Under the pieces are notes generated by a model. It searched no databases and was not told where the DNA came from. It saw only the letters and a list, made by a program, of their open reading frames with translations. The position numbers and the translations under genes were made by a program. Of a DNA stretch of 64,000 bases, positions 50,431 to 59,853 are shown in pieces (positions within the stretch are counted from its first letter, which is position 1; each line of letters begins with the position of its first letter). The stretch covers positions 1,922,001 through 1,986,000 of the forward strand of contig CBDDDT010000003.1 of the NCBI GenBank assembly GCA_965226755.1. The letters run 5' to 3'. This stretch comes from Bog-113 sp965226755 (lineage in GTDB: Bacteria; Acidobacteriota; Terriglobia; Bryobacterales; Bryobacteraceae).

Positions 50431-51582
50431 CTAACCGGCCAGTCGCAGCAGCCTGCCTATGCCCTCGCGAAACGCCGCGATGGGTGTAAGCAGGCTCACC
50501 ACCAGAAACGCTTCCGAATCGAAGTCGTAGAAGTAGCCGGGATGAACCAGAACCCCGTGATCCCGGAGCAGGGTGGTCACCCATTCGTCTTCACTCCGGG
50601 TCTGGGGAACCTGGAGAATGGCGCTCCAACCGCCTTCCACGGGCAGCAGCGACACGGTGGCGCCTTTCACCCGCTCACGCAGCCAGCTCAGATTGTCCTT
50701 GAGCCTGGAGATAATCTGCGTCTGGATGGCGTCCCGGGCGCTCAGGATCGCGGGCAGAGCGCATTGCACGGGCGTTCCGACGGACAAATAAGTGTCCGCG
50801 ATGATTTCCAGCCGTCTCCATAACAGCTTGCGAAAATGCGGGTGGCCGGAAGCGATAATCCAGCCGAGCTTAACCTGCGGCATGCCCACCACTTTAGATA
50901 ACCCGCTCAGCGTGAAAGCCGGAGATGTCAGGTGCAGCGTGGTCGCGCTAGGCGCCCGTTCCGCGTCGTCCGCCAGCGCGTAATCCGCAAACACCTCGTC
51001 TGAAATCAAGGCGATGTTGCGCCGCGCACAGATTCCCGAGATCTCGCTGAGCTCATGACGCTTCAGGTATGAGCCGGTGGGATTGTTGGGGTGGACCACC
51101 ACAACGGCCCGGGTTCGCGGCGTGATCTGCTGCGAAAGCGCGTGGGTGTCGACAAACCATCCGCGGTAATGGCGCAGGGGATATTGCCGGACGACCACGG
51201 ATTCCAGGCGGGCCAGCAGTTCGAACAAGGGGTAAGACGGTTGCGGGACCAGAATCTCGTCTCCCGGATCGCACAGCAGCTTGAAGAGCCATGCGTAAGC
51301 CTCGCTCGTACTCGCCGTCAGCATCACCTGTTCCGGGGAGACTCCCTGAAGTTCGGCGATGCGCTCGCGGGCGGCCGGAAGTCCCAGCGAGTCCGGATCA
51401 TAAAGCAGCAAACGCGGATCCTGGAATCCGGCCAGGATTTCACGCTCGGGATAGCGGATGCCCGCGCGCGTCGGATTGGATTCGGTCAGGTCCAGAAGCG
51501 GCGCGCCGCTCGCGCGGATCCGCGCCGTCAGCTCGGCCAGCGGGCTCGGCTGAATCTGCTCGGGCAGACGCGAGGCGAACAT
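50431..51582 (-). CDS. PLP-dependent class I/II aminotransferase
   Basis: 383 residues. Fold-type I pattern: LDLTESNPTRAG near the start, HPNNPTGSYL, the PLP aspartate in ISDEVFADY, and the Schiff-base lysine in TLSGLSKVVGMPQVKLGW. It resembles aspartate or aromatic aminotransferases. ATG at 51582 overlaps the mtnA stop by one base (TGATG), so it is translated with mtnA. That link suggests the last step of methionine salvage, but this is inference. Confidence 0.9.
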   Translation of the reverse strand: MFASRLPEQIQPSPLAELTARIRASGAPLLDLTESNPTRAGIRYPEREILAGFQDPRLLLYDPDSLGLPAARERIAELQGVSPEQVMLTASTSEAYAWLFKLLCDPGDEILVPQPSYPLFELLARLESVVVRQYPLRHYRGWFVDTHALSQQITPRTRAVVVVHPNNPTGSYLKRHELSEISGICARRNIALISDEVFADYALADDAERAPSATTLHLTSPAFTLSGLSKVVGMPQVKLGWIIASGHPHFRKLLWRRLEIIADTYLSVGTPVQCALPAILSARDAIQTQIISRLKDNLSWLRERVKGATVSLLPVEGGWSAILQVPQTRSEDEWVTTLLRDHGVLVHPGYFYDFDSEAFLVVSLLTPIAAFREGIGRLLRLAG

Positions 51583-52595
51583 CACTTGCTCTGCGACAAG
51601 TTCCTCAGCGACTCCGTATAGGGCGCGCGGGCCACGCCGCGCTCCGTGATGATGGCGGTCACATACCGGTTCGGGGTGACGTCGAACGCGGGGTTTTGCA
51701 CGGCGGTGTTGGCGGAAGTCATGGCCACTCCGTAAACATGGGTGATCTCTTTCGCGTTGCGCTGTTCGATGGGGATTTGGTCGCCGGAAGCGAGCGAGAG
51801 ATCCAATGTCGAGATCGGGGCCGCCACATAGAACGGAATGCTGTTCTCCTTGGCGACCACGGCGACGGTGTAGGTTCCGATTTTATTCGCGACATCGCCG
51901 TTGCCGGCAATCCGGTCGGCCCCGACGATCACGCAGCCGATTCGTCCCGATTTCAGGAAGTGGCCGGCCATGTTATCGGTGATCAGCGTGGCCGGAATGC
52001 CATCCTGCTGAAGCTCCCACACAGTCAGGCGGGCGCCCTGCATGAAGGGGCGCGTTTCGTCGGCGAACACGTCGATATCCTTGCCGTTCGAAACGGCGGC
52101 GCGGATCACGCCCAGAGCCGTGCCGTAGCCGGCGGTCGCGAGCGCGCCCGCATTGCAATGCGTGAGAACGGTCTTATGGTCGGGAACCAGCGGCGCGCCG
52201 TGCCGACCGATGGCCTGATTGATGGCGATGTCCTCGAGCCGGATGCGCTGGGCCTCCGCGATGAAACGTTCGCGGATAACTTCGCCGGGCTGGCCTTGCA
52301 GCGATTGATGGAGACGCTTCATGCGCGCGATGGCCCAGAAGAGGTTCACGGCGGTAGGGCGCGTGGCGGCGAGAGTTTCGCATACGGTGTCAAAATCGGC
52401 CCCTTGCAGGACCCCGAGCGCGACGCCCATGGCGGCGGCCACGCCAATAGCGGGAGCGCCGCGAATCGTCATGGCGCGGATATGGTGCGCCACATCCTGG
52501 TATGTGAGGCACGTGACGTACACCTCTTCGAGAGGCAGCCGGGTCTGGTCGATCATGACCACGCCGGAATCGGTCCACTGAATCGTTTCAACCAT
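51582..52595 (-). CDS. mtnA: Methylthioribose-1-phosphate isomerase
   Basis: 337 residues of the eIF2B-related family; converts 5-methylthioribose-1-phosphate to methylthioribulose-1-phosphate in methionine salvage. The catalytic cysteine is in TVLTHCNAGAL and the aspartate in VGADRIAGNGDVANKIGTY, with AMTIRGAPAIGVAAA near the start. Length and motifs fit MtnA. The other salvage genes (mtnBCDK) are not in the window. Confidence 0.95.
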   Translation of the reverse strand: MVETIQWTDSGVVMIDQTRLPLEEVYVTCLTYQDVAHHIRAMTIRGAPAIGVAAAMGVALGVLQGADFDTVCETLAATRPTAVNLFWAIARMKRLHQSLQGQPGEVIRERFIAEAQRIRLEDIAINQAIGRHGAPLVPDHKTVLTHCNAGALATAGYGTALGVIRAAVSNGKDIDVFADETRPFMQGARLTVWELQQDGIPATLITDNMAGHFLKSGRIGCVIVGADRIAGNGDVANKIGTYTVAVVAKENSIPFYVAAPISTLDLSLASGDQIPIEQRNAKEITHVYGVAMTSANTAVQNPAFDVTPNRYVTAIITERGVARAPYTESLRNLSQSK

Positions 52596-53342
52596 TTAAG
52601 TTTTGATGTACCTTCCCGCGGTGAAAAAAGCAATAAAGAGGACGCCATTGTAGCCTGCGTGCGCCAGCACGGAGGATCGGGTCGATCCGGAAAGATAACG
52701 GACCGCGCCGAACCCGATTCCCGCCAAAGCCACCATGGCCGCCGCGCCCCACGAGCTTCCGTATTCCGGCAGATGCAGCAGGCCGAACAATGAGCCGGTG
52801 ATGATGACGCCGGCGACGGCGCCGACCGAACGCACGATCAGCGGCTGCAGAAATCCGCGAAAAGCGAGTTCCTCGGCGAGCGGCCCCAAAGTCACGGCAA
52901 AGAGGGTGACCGCGATCAAACCGTGAGGCGCATCCAGCAGCTTCCGGATATCGGACTTATCTGCCTGCACGCGCAGCAGCGTTCCCAGAAGGGTCACCGC
53001 AAACGCGAGGAACACACCGATCGCCACGGCGCCCAAAGCCGGGATCCGCGATGGCGTCCAACCCAGCGAGCGCCAGAACGGCGCGTCGTAATGGAAGCGC
53101 AGGATCGCGGCGAGCACGGCGAACAGGCAGGCATAGAAAAACGCCTGCGCGCCGATTACGACGGCCGCGTCTCGGGTCAGTACTCCGAACGCCTTGGCGA
53201 GAAGGTGGGCAAACAACTGCGTGGCCAACAAGCACGGAACTGCCAGGCCGAAGAACAAACCGACATCGCTCCATCCCCAGAATGGGACGCGCGGCGGCGG
53301 CAACGGAGCCGGTTCCGGGGCGTGGACGATTTCCGGGCTCAT
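52596..53342 (-). CDS. CPBP family intramembrane metalloprotease
   Basis: 248 residues, almost wholly membrane helices. The CPBP/Abi signatures are EELAFRGFLQP (metal-binding EExxxR type), LLHLPEYG, and AHAGYNGVLF. Bacterial members cleave or bind membrane substrates, but the target is unknown here. It overlaps uvrA by four bases (ATGA) and its stop abuts mtnA, so it is part of the same run. Confidence 0.9.
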   Translation of the reverse strand: MSPEIVHAPEPAPLPPPRVPFWGWSDVGLFFGLAVPCLLATQLFAHLLAKAFGVLTRDAAVVIGAQAFFYACLFAVLAAILRFHYDAPFWRSLGWTPSRIPALGAVAIGVFLAFAVTLLGTLLRVQADKSDIRKLLDAPHGLIAVTLFAVTLGPLAEELAFRGFLQPLIVRSVGAVAGVIITGSLFGLLHLPEYGSSWGAAAMVALAGIGFGAVRYLSGSTRSSVLAHAGYNGVLFIAFFTAGRYIKT

Positions 53343-56107
53343 GCGGCCCGTCCGGCATGTGCGGTCATCATTTTTCGGAGCGCATCCCCGGTGGCGCTCT
53401 TGCGCGACTTCATGATCTGTTCCGGAGTTCCTTCCGCCACGATGCGGCCGCCGTTTTCGCCGCCGTCGGGTCCCAGATCCAGAATCCAGTCCGCGCTCTT
53501 GATCACATCGAGGTTGTGTTCGATCACCACCACCGTGTTCCCCAGATCCACCAGACGCTGCAGCACGTCGATCAGCTTGCGCACGTCGTCGAAATGCAGA
53601 CCCGTAGTGGGTTCGTCGAGCAGGTAGAAAGTGCGGCCGGTCTGGCGCTTGCTGAGCTCGCGGGAGAGTTTGATGCGCTGGGCTTCGCCGCCGGAAAGCG
53701 TGGTCGCGGATTGTCCCAGGTGCACATAGCCGAGGCCCACGGCATTCAGCGTTTCCAGCTTGGGCCGGATCTGCGGATGGTTCTCGAGAACGGGGAGAGC
53801 CTCTTCGATGGTCATCTCCAGAATGTCCGCGATGGAATGGCCCTTGTATTTGACTTCGAGCGTTTCGCGGTTATAGCGCCGGCCCCGGCAAACGTCACAA
53901 GTCACATAGACGTCCGGCAGAAAATTCATCTCGATGCGCTTGAGCCCGTCGCCCTGGCACGCTTCACACCGGCCGCCTTTCACGTTGAAGCTGAAGCGGC
54001 CCGGCTTGTATCCGCGCTCCCGGGATTCGGGAAGCATGGCGAACAGATCGCGGATGGGGCCGAACAGGCCGGTGTACGTGGCCGGGTTGGAGCGCGGCGT
54101 GCGACCGATTGCTGACTGATCGATGCGCACGACTTTGTCGATCAGTTCGAGTCCGGTGATGACGGCGTGCGCGCCCGGTTCGTCGCGGGAGCCATAGATT
54201 TCGCGCGCCAGAGCGCGGTACACGATCTCATTCACCAAGGTCGATTTTCCGCTGCCGGATACGCCCGTCACGACGGTGAGGACGCCGAGCGGAATGGCCA
54301 CATCGACGTTCTTGAGGTTATGCTCGTGCGCGCCCGTGACGGTAATGCAGGTTCCATTCGGTTTCCGGCGCTTGCCAGGCATGGGGATCGACTGCGCGCC
54401 CGAAAGATATTGACCGGTCAGAGAATCCGGATTCGCCGCAATCTCCGCGGGCGTGCCCTGCGCGACGAGGACGCCGCCCAGCCGTCCGGCGCCCGGTCCG
54501 AGATCGATTACGTAGTCAGCCCGCGCGATGGTTTCCTCATCGTGCTCCACAACCAGAACAGTGTTGCCCAGATCGCGCAACCGGGTTAACGCCATGAGCA
54601 GGCGTTCGTTGTCCCGGGGATGAAGACCGATGGACGGCTCGTCCAGCACGTAGAGGACGCCGCGCAATTTGGAGCCGATCTGCGTGGCTAAACGGATCCG
54701 CTGGGATTCGCCGCCGGAGAGCGTGCCGGCGGACCGTTCCAGGCTGAGGTAATCGAGACCCACCGCGTTCAGGAACTCGAGTCTGCGGCGGATCTCATCG
54801 AGAACGCGTCCGGCGATCAGCTGTTCCCGCGCGGCCAGTTCCCAGGCGCGAAGCGTCAGCAGCGCGCGGGCGATGGGCATCTCCACCACATCCGCGATCG
54901 ACAGGTTCTTCACGCGGACGGAAAGGCTCGACGCCCGCAACCGCTTTCCCTTGCACTCTCCGCACGTGACCGCGGACATGTATTCGAGCAGCCAATCGCG
55001 GTAATCGCTGGAAGCGCGATCGAACGTGTCCTGAAGCACGGCCGCGATCCCCTCGAAACCGTCGCCCCCGTTCAGCAAAACCTGCTGATTGCGTTTGGAA
55101 AGCTTTTCGAAAGGGGTGGCGAGTTTGATCTTGAGGCTCTTGGCGGCCGATTGCAGTTTTTGCTGCATGTAAACCGAACCCGCGCCGGGCCCGAGAGCGC
55201 CTTCGAGCAGCGGCTTGGTCTCATCCACGATGATTTTCGAGGCGTCGATCTTCCACTCCAAACCAAGCCCGTTGCACGCTTCGCAGGCGCCATACGGACT
55301 GTTGAAGGAAAATGACCGGGGTTCCAACTGCGGGATGCTCATCCCGCACTCGATGCAGGCCAGCTTGCTGGAGTAGAGCCGCTCTTCGCCATTCACGACG
55401 GAGATGATCACCAACCCGTTGGCGAGCTTGGTGGCGGTCTCGATGGAGGCTTCGAGGCGTTTCTCAATCCCTTGTTTCACCAGCAAACGATCGATGATGA
55501 CTTCGATGCTGTGATTCTTGCGGCGATCGAGCGGAACGTCGTCATCGAGCGAGCGGATCACGCCGTCAATCCGCGCGCGGACAAAGCCTTGGCGCGCATA
55601 TTTTTCCAGATCTTTTTTGAACTCGCCTTTGCGTCCCCGCACCACCGGCGCCAGGACCATGAGGCGATCGTCCGGACTGAGATCCAGGACGTGCTTAAGG
55701 ATCTGCTCCGTGGTTTGCCGGGAAATTTCCAGCCCGCAGTTGGGGCAATGCGGGATCCCGATGGAGGAGTATAGTAAGCGAAGATAGTCGTAGATTTCCG
55801 TGATCGTGCCTACGGTTGAACGCGAGCTGCGGCTGGTGGTTTTTTGTTCGATCGAGATGGCTGGGCTCAGGCCTTCGATCGAGTCCACGTCGGGGCGTTC
55901 CATCTGATCCAGGAACTGCCGGGCGTAGGGAGAGAGAGTTTCGACATAGCGCCGCTGGCCTTCGGCATAGATGGTGTCGAAAGCGAGCGAGGATTTCCCG
56001 GACCCGCTGAGGCCGGTGATCACCGTCAAGCTATTGCGCGGGATTTCAACGTCGATGTTCTTCAGGTTGTGCTGTCGCGCACCATGAACGGAGATACGGC
56101 TGAGCAT
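53339..56107 (-). CDS. uvrA: UvrABC excinuclease subunit A
   Basis: 922-residue DNA damage-recognition ATPase. First Walker A GLSGSGKSSLAFDT, second GVSGSGKSTL, two ABC signatures LSGGESQRIRLA and LSGGEAQRIKLS, DEPSIGLH and DEPTTGLH, and zinc-binding CPNCG, CIECGM, CEACNGLG and CEACQGDG-to-CDVC pairs. Length fits E. coli UvrA (940). It leads a four-gene run. No LexA-type box was recognised upstream. Confidence 0.98.
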   Translation of the reverse strand: MLSRISVHGARQHNLKNIDVEIPRNSLTVITGLSGSGKSSLAFDTIYAEGQRRYVETLSPYARQFLDQMERPDVDSIEGLSPAISIEQKTTSRSSRSTVGTITEIYDYLRLLYSSIGIPHCPNCGLEISRQTTEQILKHVLDLSPDDRLMVLAPVVRGRKGEFKKDLEKYARQGFVRARIDGVIRSLDDDVPLDRRKNHSIEVIIDRLLVKQGIEKRLEASIETATKLANGLVIISVVNGEERLYSSKLACIECGMSIPQLEPRSFSFNSPYGACEACNGLGLEWKIDASKIIVDETKPLLEGALGPGAGSVYMQQKLQSAAKSLKIKLATPFEKLSKRNQQVLLNGGDGFEGIAAVLQDTFDRASSDYRDWLLEYMSAVTCGECKGKRLRASSLSVRVKNLSIADVVEMPIARALLTLRAWELAAREQLIAGRVLDEIRRRLEFLNAVGLDYLSLERSAGTLSGGESQRIRLATQIGSKLRGVLYVLDEPSIGLHPRDNERLLMALTRLRDLGNTVLVVEHDEETIARADYVIDLGPGAGRLGGVLVAQGTPAEIAANPDSLTGQYLSGAQSIPMPGKRRKPNGTCITVTGAHEHNLKNVDVAIPLGVLTVVTGVSGSGKSTLVNEIVYRALAREIYGSRDEPGAHAVITGLELIDKVVRIDQSAIGRTPRSNPATYTGLFGPIRDLFAMLPESRERGYKPGRFSFNVKGGRCEACQGDGLKRIEMNFLPDVYVTCDVCRGRRYNRETLEVKYKGHSIADILEMTIEEALPVLENHPQIRPKLETLNAVGLGYVHLGQSATTLSGGEAQRIKLSRELSKRQTGRTFYLLDEPTTGLHFDDVRKLIDVLQRLVDLGNTVVVIEHNLDVIKSADWILDLGPDGGENGGRIVAEGTPEQIMKSRKSATGDALRKMMTAHAGRAA

Positions 56108-56151
56108 GCGAAATTTTCGATCTTACGCGTTGTGTAGCATTGTTACGGAGT

Positions 56152-56157
56152 TGTCAA
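56152..56157 (-). promoter_or_regulatory. Possible uvrA -35 box
   Basis: A perfect TTGACA reads on the minus strand 45 bases before the uvrA start, in the 88-base divergent gap. The best -10 at a normal distance is poor (TACACA, 15-base spacer), so the call is weak. Confidence 0.25.
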
Positions 56158-56195
56158 AGTAGAATCTGTGCTGATGAAGAGCTCGCGAAATTAAA

Positions 56196-56579
56196 ATGCA
56201 GTGCCCCAAATGTGAAGGAGCGTTGATCCGAACTCGCCGTCGCGGCCTGGAAAAGATAATTTTCTCACATACCTTTCGATGCAAAGAGTGCCATTACCGG
56301 GTGCGTGAATCTTACCTGAAAACCAGCCTGCTGGGAGAGTACGCCGTGTGTCCCCGTTGCGAGAACCCGGCGCCCGATACGCGGACCAAGCCCGACAGGG
56401 TTGACTCCATGGTCCATACTCCCGTGCGGTTTCTGCACCGGATTCTGGGAGGCAAGCTTTACCACTGTGTTTTCTGCCGGCTCCAGTTCTACGATGTCCG
56501 ATCCCTGAAACCGCGCGCGCCGGCTGCCGGCTCGGGCCCGCGGCGTCCGGCGGCTAATAGGGCCACGATGGCAAGTTGA
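56196..56579 (+). CDS. Zinc-ribbon-like protein, four CxxC pairs
   Basis: 127 residues with four CxxC motifs (CPKC at 3-6, CKEC, CPRC, CVFC), which would bind two metal ions. The spacing suggests two tandem zinc ribbons. The C-terminal 25 residues are Pro/Arg/Ala rich and probably unstructured. No family was recognised; zinc ribbons of this kind act in nucleic-acid or protein binding. The 3' end overlaps the convergent SDR gene by 26 bases. Confidence 0.78.
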   Translation: MQCPKCEGALIRTRRRGLEKIIFSHTFRCKECHYRVRESYLKTSLLGEYAVCPRCENPAPDTRTKPDRVDSMVHTPVRFLHRILGGKLYHCVFCRLQFYDVRSLKPRAPAAGSGPRRPAANRATMAS

Positions 56580-57306
56580 ACAAACCGCCGTCCACCCACA
56601 CGGTTTGCCCGGTGACAAACCCGGCCGCCGGAGACGCGAGAAAGGCCACCATCCGGCCCACATCGTCGGGCTGGCCGACGCGACCGATGGGAGTCCGTTT
56701 CGCCCAGGTATCGGCATAGTCTTCCGTTTCCTCGCGGGTGCGTTCAATTTCGATGGCGCCCGGCGCCACGCAGTTCACCGTGATGCCGTATGCGGCCAAT
56801 TCCACGGCGGCGACTTTGGTGAACATTTCGATCCCTCCCTTGCTGGCGGTGTAGTCCACCAGGTGAGGGAACGCGATCTTGTTGCATCCGGAGCCGATGT
56901 TGACGATGCTGCCGTGCCCTTTGTGCTTCATCAATCGCGCGGCGCGCTGGGTGCAGAGGAAGCAGCCCTTGAGATTCGTTCGCAGCGTGCGGTCCCATTC
57001 TTCCTCTTCGAGTTCAAGCAGCGGCTTCCAGGTCTGCACGCCGGCGTTGTTGACCAGGATGTCCAAGTCCGGCGCCTCGCCAAACATGCGGTCCACATCG
57101 TTGGCGATTCCTACGTCGGCCTGCAGCAGTTTTGCCGTCCGGCCGAGTTCCTGAACCATTCGGCCGGTGTCTTCGGCGCCGCGCGCGTCGGAGTTGTAGT
57201 TCAGCAGCAGGTCACAACCTTGGCGGGCGAGTTCGAGCGCGATGCCGCGGCCCACGCCCTTGCTGGCGCCAGTGACGAGCGCGATCTTGTTTTCAAGTGG
57301 AAGCAC
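56554..57306 (-). CDS. Short-chain dehydrogenase/reductase
   Basis: 250 residues of the classical SDR family. Cofactor motif TGASKGVG (12-19), NNAG, catalytic Ser in IVNIGSG, and YTASK with Tyr and Lys. It is similar to 3-oxoacyl-ACP reductases and glucose dehydrogenases; the substrate is unknown. The frame is open to 57519, but the upstream part overlaps rluD and has no family resemblance, so the GTG at 57306 is used. Confidence 0.9.
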   Translation of the reverse strand: MLPLENKIALVTGASKGVGRGIALELARQGCDLLLNYNSDARGAEDTGRMVQELGRTAKLLQADVGIANDVDRMFGEAPDLDILVNNAGVQTWKPLLELEEEEWDRTLRTNLKGCFLCTQRAARLMKHKGHGSIVNIGSGCNKIAFPHLVDYTASKGGIEMFTKVAAVELAAYGITVNCVAPGAIEIERTREETEDYADTWAKRTPIGRVGQPDDVGRMVAFLASPAAGFVTGQTVWVDGGLFNLPSWPY

Positions 57307-57343
57307 CGCCGAATTGTACCCTGAGCGGAGTGGATCTTTCTCT

Positions 57344-58282
57344 ATGTTGAAAGTTGCCGCGGAAGACTGCGATCGCGGGAAGCGGCTGGATGCGTTTCTG
57401 CATGAACGCTTGCCGGATTTCAGCCGCTCGCGCCTGCAGACATGGATCAAGGCCGGCCGCGTGCGCGTGGATGGGCGCGCGGAGAAATCGTCCTTTGTCT
57501 TGCAAGGCGCCGAAAGCATGGAAGTGGAGCCGGCCGCCTTAGAACCGTTGCGGGCGCAGGCCGAGGATCTGCCTCTTACCGTGCTCTACGAAGACGAATG
57601 GATGGTGGCGATCGACAAACCCGCCGGAATGACGGTTCATGCCGGCGCGGGGGTGGATTCGGGAACGGTGGTGAACGCCATTCTGCACCACTTCGGACAG
57701 CTTTCGAGCGTGGGCGGCGATCTTCGTCCGGGGATCGTACACCGGCTGGATCGCTTCACCAGCGGCGTGCTCCTGATCGCCAAGACGGACGCGGCCCACC
57801 AAGCGCTCGCGCACCTGTTCGCGTCCCGGCAGATGCGCAAGACTTATCTAACGTTGGTGCATCGGGCGATGGAGCAAGAGTCGGGGCGGATCGATAAGCC
57901 GATCACGCGCGACCCCGTTAACCGGACGCGCATGACCACGAGAACCGGAACCGGACGCGCGGCGTGGAGCGAGTGGACGCTGCTGGACCGATTCGCCCGG
58001 TTCGGGCATCTTGAAGTTCGCATCGGCACCGGGCGCACCCATCAGATCCGCGTTCACCTCGCGAGCATCGGCCATCCGGTGGTGGGCGATACCCTCTACG
58101 GCGCGCCGGCGCACGTTCCGGACATGCCGGATCTGGGCCGCTACTTTCTTCACGCGCACCGCATCGAGTTCACGCACCCGTTCACCGGGGCGGACATTGG
58201 CGTGACGGCGCCGCTTGCTCCGGAGCTTGCCGTTTGGCTGGAGCGTCTGCGGACGATGGAGCACGAATCTGCCATACACTAG
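57344..58282 (+). CDS. rluD: RluD-family 23S rRNA pseudouridine synthase
   Basis: 312 residues. An S4-like RNA-binding domain (about 1-60; RLDAFLHERLPDFSRSRLQTWIKAG) is followed by the catalytic domain, with DKPAGMTVH and the active-site HRLDRFTSG (D136). C-terminal RTHQIRVHLASIGHPVVGDTLYG is the family end motif. RluD makes pseudouridines in helix 69 of 23S rRNA; the exact sites of this homologue are not proven. The ATG at 57344 is 37 bases from the divergent SDR start. Confidence 0.93.
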   Translation: MLKVAAEDCDRGKRLDAFLHERLPDFSRSRLQTWIKAGRVRVDGRAEKSSFVLQGAESMEVEPAALEPLRAQAEDLPLTVLYEDEWMVAIDKPAGMTVHAGAGVDSGTVVNAILHHFGQLSSVGGDLRPGIVHRLDRFTSGVLLIAKTDAAHQALAHLFASRQMRKTYLTLVHRAMEQESGRIDKPITRDPVNRTRMTTRTGTGRAAWSEWTLLDRFARFGHLEVRIGTGRTHQIRVHLASIGHPVVGDTLYGAPAHVPDMPDLGRYFLHAHRIEFTHPFTGADIGVTAPLAPELAVWLERLRTMEHESAIH

Positions 58283-58287
58283 AGGAA

Positions 58288-59265
58288 ATGAAAAAGCTGT
58301 TGCCGTCCGGGATTCTGGCCGGACTGTTTGTCTGCGCCGGTCTGATGGTTCCGTGGTCGCGAGCTCAGGTTCAAAAGCCCGCGAGTACGCCACAGGCGCC
58401 GGCGGCGGAGCCGGCCGAGCCGAACGACGGAAGCCGGATCGTCCTCGATGTGACGCGGGTGAACATGCTGTTCACCGTGACGGACAAGAAGGGCCGCTTC
58501 ATCACGGACCTCACCAAAGACGATTTTCAGGTAATTGAAGATAAGAAGCCGCAGCACATCGTGCAGTTCACGGCCGAAAGCGAGCTGCCTCTGCGCCTCG
58601 CCATTCTGGTCGACACCAGCAATAGCATTCGCGACCGCTTCAAGTTCGAGCAGCAGGCCGCGGTGGAATTCATCACCAGCACGGTGCGTCCGCGGTCGGA
58701 TAAAGCGATGATCGTCAGCTTCGATAGCTCGACAGAACTGGTGGCTGACCTGACCGACGATTCCGAGAAGCTCGCGGCGGCCGTGAAGAGCCTGCGGCCG
58801 GGCGGGGGAACGTCGCTCTACGATGCGGTCTTTTACGCCTGCCGCGACAAGCTGCAGCTGGATCAGCCCAGAGACAAGTTCCGTCGCGCCATGGTCATCG
58901 TGAGCGACGGGGAAGATAACCAGAGCCGCGTCACGCGCGACCAGGCGCTGGAGATGGCGCAGAAAGCGGACGTCGTCATCTATGCGATTTCGACCAATAT
59001 CTCGCACATCCAGGGGGATGGCGATAAGGTGCTGCGGTACCTCACCGAAGAGACCGGAGGGCAGGCCTTTTTCCCGTTTAAGGTGGAGGATCTTTCCCAA
59101 TCGTTCGAGAACATCGCGAACGAACTGAGGCACCAGTACAACATCTTCTACCGCCCCGAGCCGCTGGAGACAGACGGGTTATATCATCCGGTGACGGTGA
59201 AGGTGAAGGGCCGGAAAGACCTGATCGTCCGGGCGCGCCGGGGCTATTACGCGCCGAAGCTTTGA
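58288..59265 (+). CDS. VWFA-domain exported protein (acidobacterial type)
   Basis: 325 residues with a signal peptide (LPSGILAGLFVCAGL), a Pro/Ala-rich linker, an FTVTDKKGRFITDLTKDDFQVIEDKK segment, and a von Willebrand A domain with the metal-site DTSNS (109-113) and VSDGEDNQSR. The layout is that of the VWFA-related acidobacterial family (TIGR03436). It probably binds a protein partner on the cell surface or periplasm. ATG at 58288 overlaps no other gene; the frame from 58234 extends into rluD. Confidence 0.88.
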   Translation: MKKLLPSGILAGLFVCAGLMVPWSRAQVQKPASTPQAPAAEPAEPNDGSRIVLDVTRVNMLFTVTDKKGRFITDLTKDDFQVIEDKKPQHIVQFTAESELPLRLAILVDTSNSIRDRFKFEQQAAVEFITSTVRPRSDKAMIVSFDSSTELVADLTDDSEKLAAAVKSLRPGGGTSLYDAVFYACRDKLQLDQPRDKFRRAMVIVSDGEDNQSRVTRDQALEMAQKADVVIYAISTNISHIQGDGDKVLRYLTEETGGQAFFPFKVEDLSQSFENIANELRHQYNIFYRPEPLETDGLYHPVTVKVKGRKDLIVRARRGYYAPKL

Positions 59266-59277
59266 CCGGCCCGCAAA

Positions 59278-59853
59278 CTATAGCGCTTCGTATTTCTTCA
59301 GCAATTCGCCAAAGACGCCGCGGGCTTCCAGAATCAATTCCGCGACTTCGCGGACCGCGCCGCGTCCGCCCTCCGCGCTGGTGACGTAGTGCGCGCGGCT
59401 CTTGACCTGCTCCCGCGCATTCCGCGTGGCGACGGCCAGTCCCACGCGGTTCATCACGACGATGTCGGTGAGATCGTCACCGATGTAGCAGACCTCATCC
59501 CGGTTCACCTGAGCCTTTTCGAGAATTTCTTCGAGAACGGGGATTTTCTCGATGTGGCCCTGGTAGACGTAGGTCATTTTGCATTGCCGCGCACGTTCGA
59601 CGGTGGCCGGTGAATCGCGCCCGCTGATCAGTCCGGTGCGGATGTCGTGCCACACCAGCCATTGCAGCGCGATGCCGTCCTGCGAATCGAAGCCTTTGGT
59701 CTCCGCCATCTTGCCGCTCGCATCGGGAATGGTGAACAGCCGTCCGTCTGTCATGACGCCGTCCACATCCATGAGCAACAGCTTTACGCGGGCGGCCTTC
59801 GCGCGCACGGCGTTCGGGGACAGATCCTGAGAAGTCATCGATTGATCCGGCAT
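59278..59853 (-). CDS. kdsC: 3-deoxy-D-manno-octulosonate 8-phosphate phosphatase (KdsC-like)
   Basis: 191-residue HAD-superfamily phosphatase. Motif DVDGVMTDG (D29 and D31) and the later GDDLTDIVVMNRVGLAV are the family pattern; KdsC releases Kdo from Kdo-8-phosphate for lipopolysaccharide core synthesis. The length fits KdsC. The ATG at 59853 overlaps the stop of the upstream kinase gene (TAATG). The YrbI/KdsC group also contains related sugar-phosphate phosphatases, so the substrate is probable rather than certain. Confidence 0.85.
   Translation of the reverse strand: MPDQSMTSQDLSPNAVRAKAARVKLLLMDVDGVMTDGRLFTIPDASGKMAETKGFDSQDGIALQWLVWHDIRTGLISGRDSPATVERARQCKMTYVYQGHIEKIPVLEEILEKAQVNRDEVCYIGDDLTDIVVMNRVGLAVATRNAREQVKSRAHYVTSAEGGRGAVREVAELILEARGVFGELLKKYEAL

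Noticed and set aside
57307..57519. N-terminal extension of the SDR gene
   Set aside because: Overlaps rluD on the other strand and precedes the cofactor-binding start of the family.
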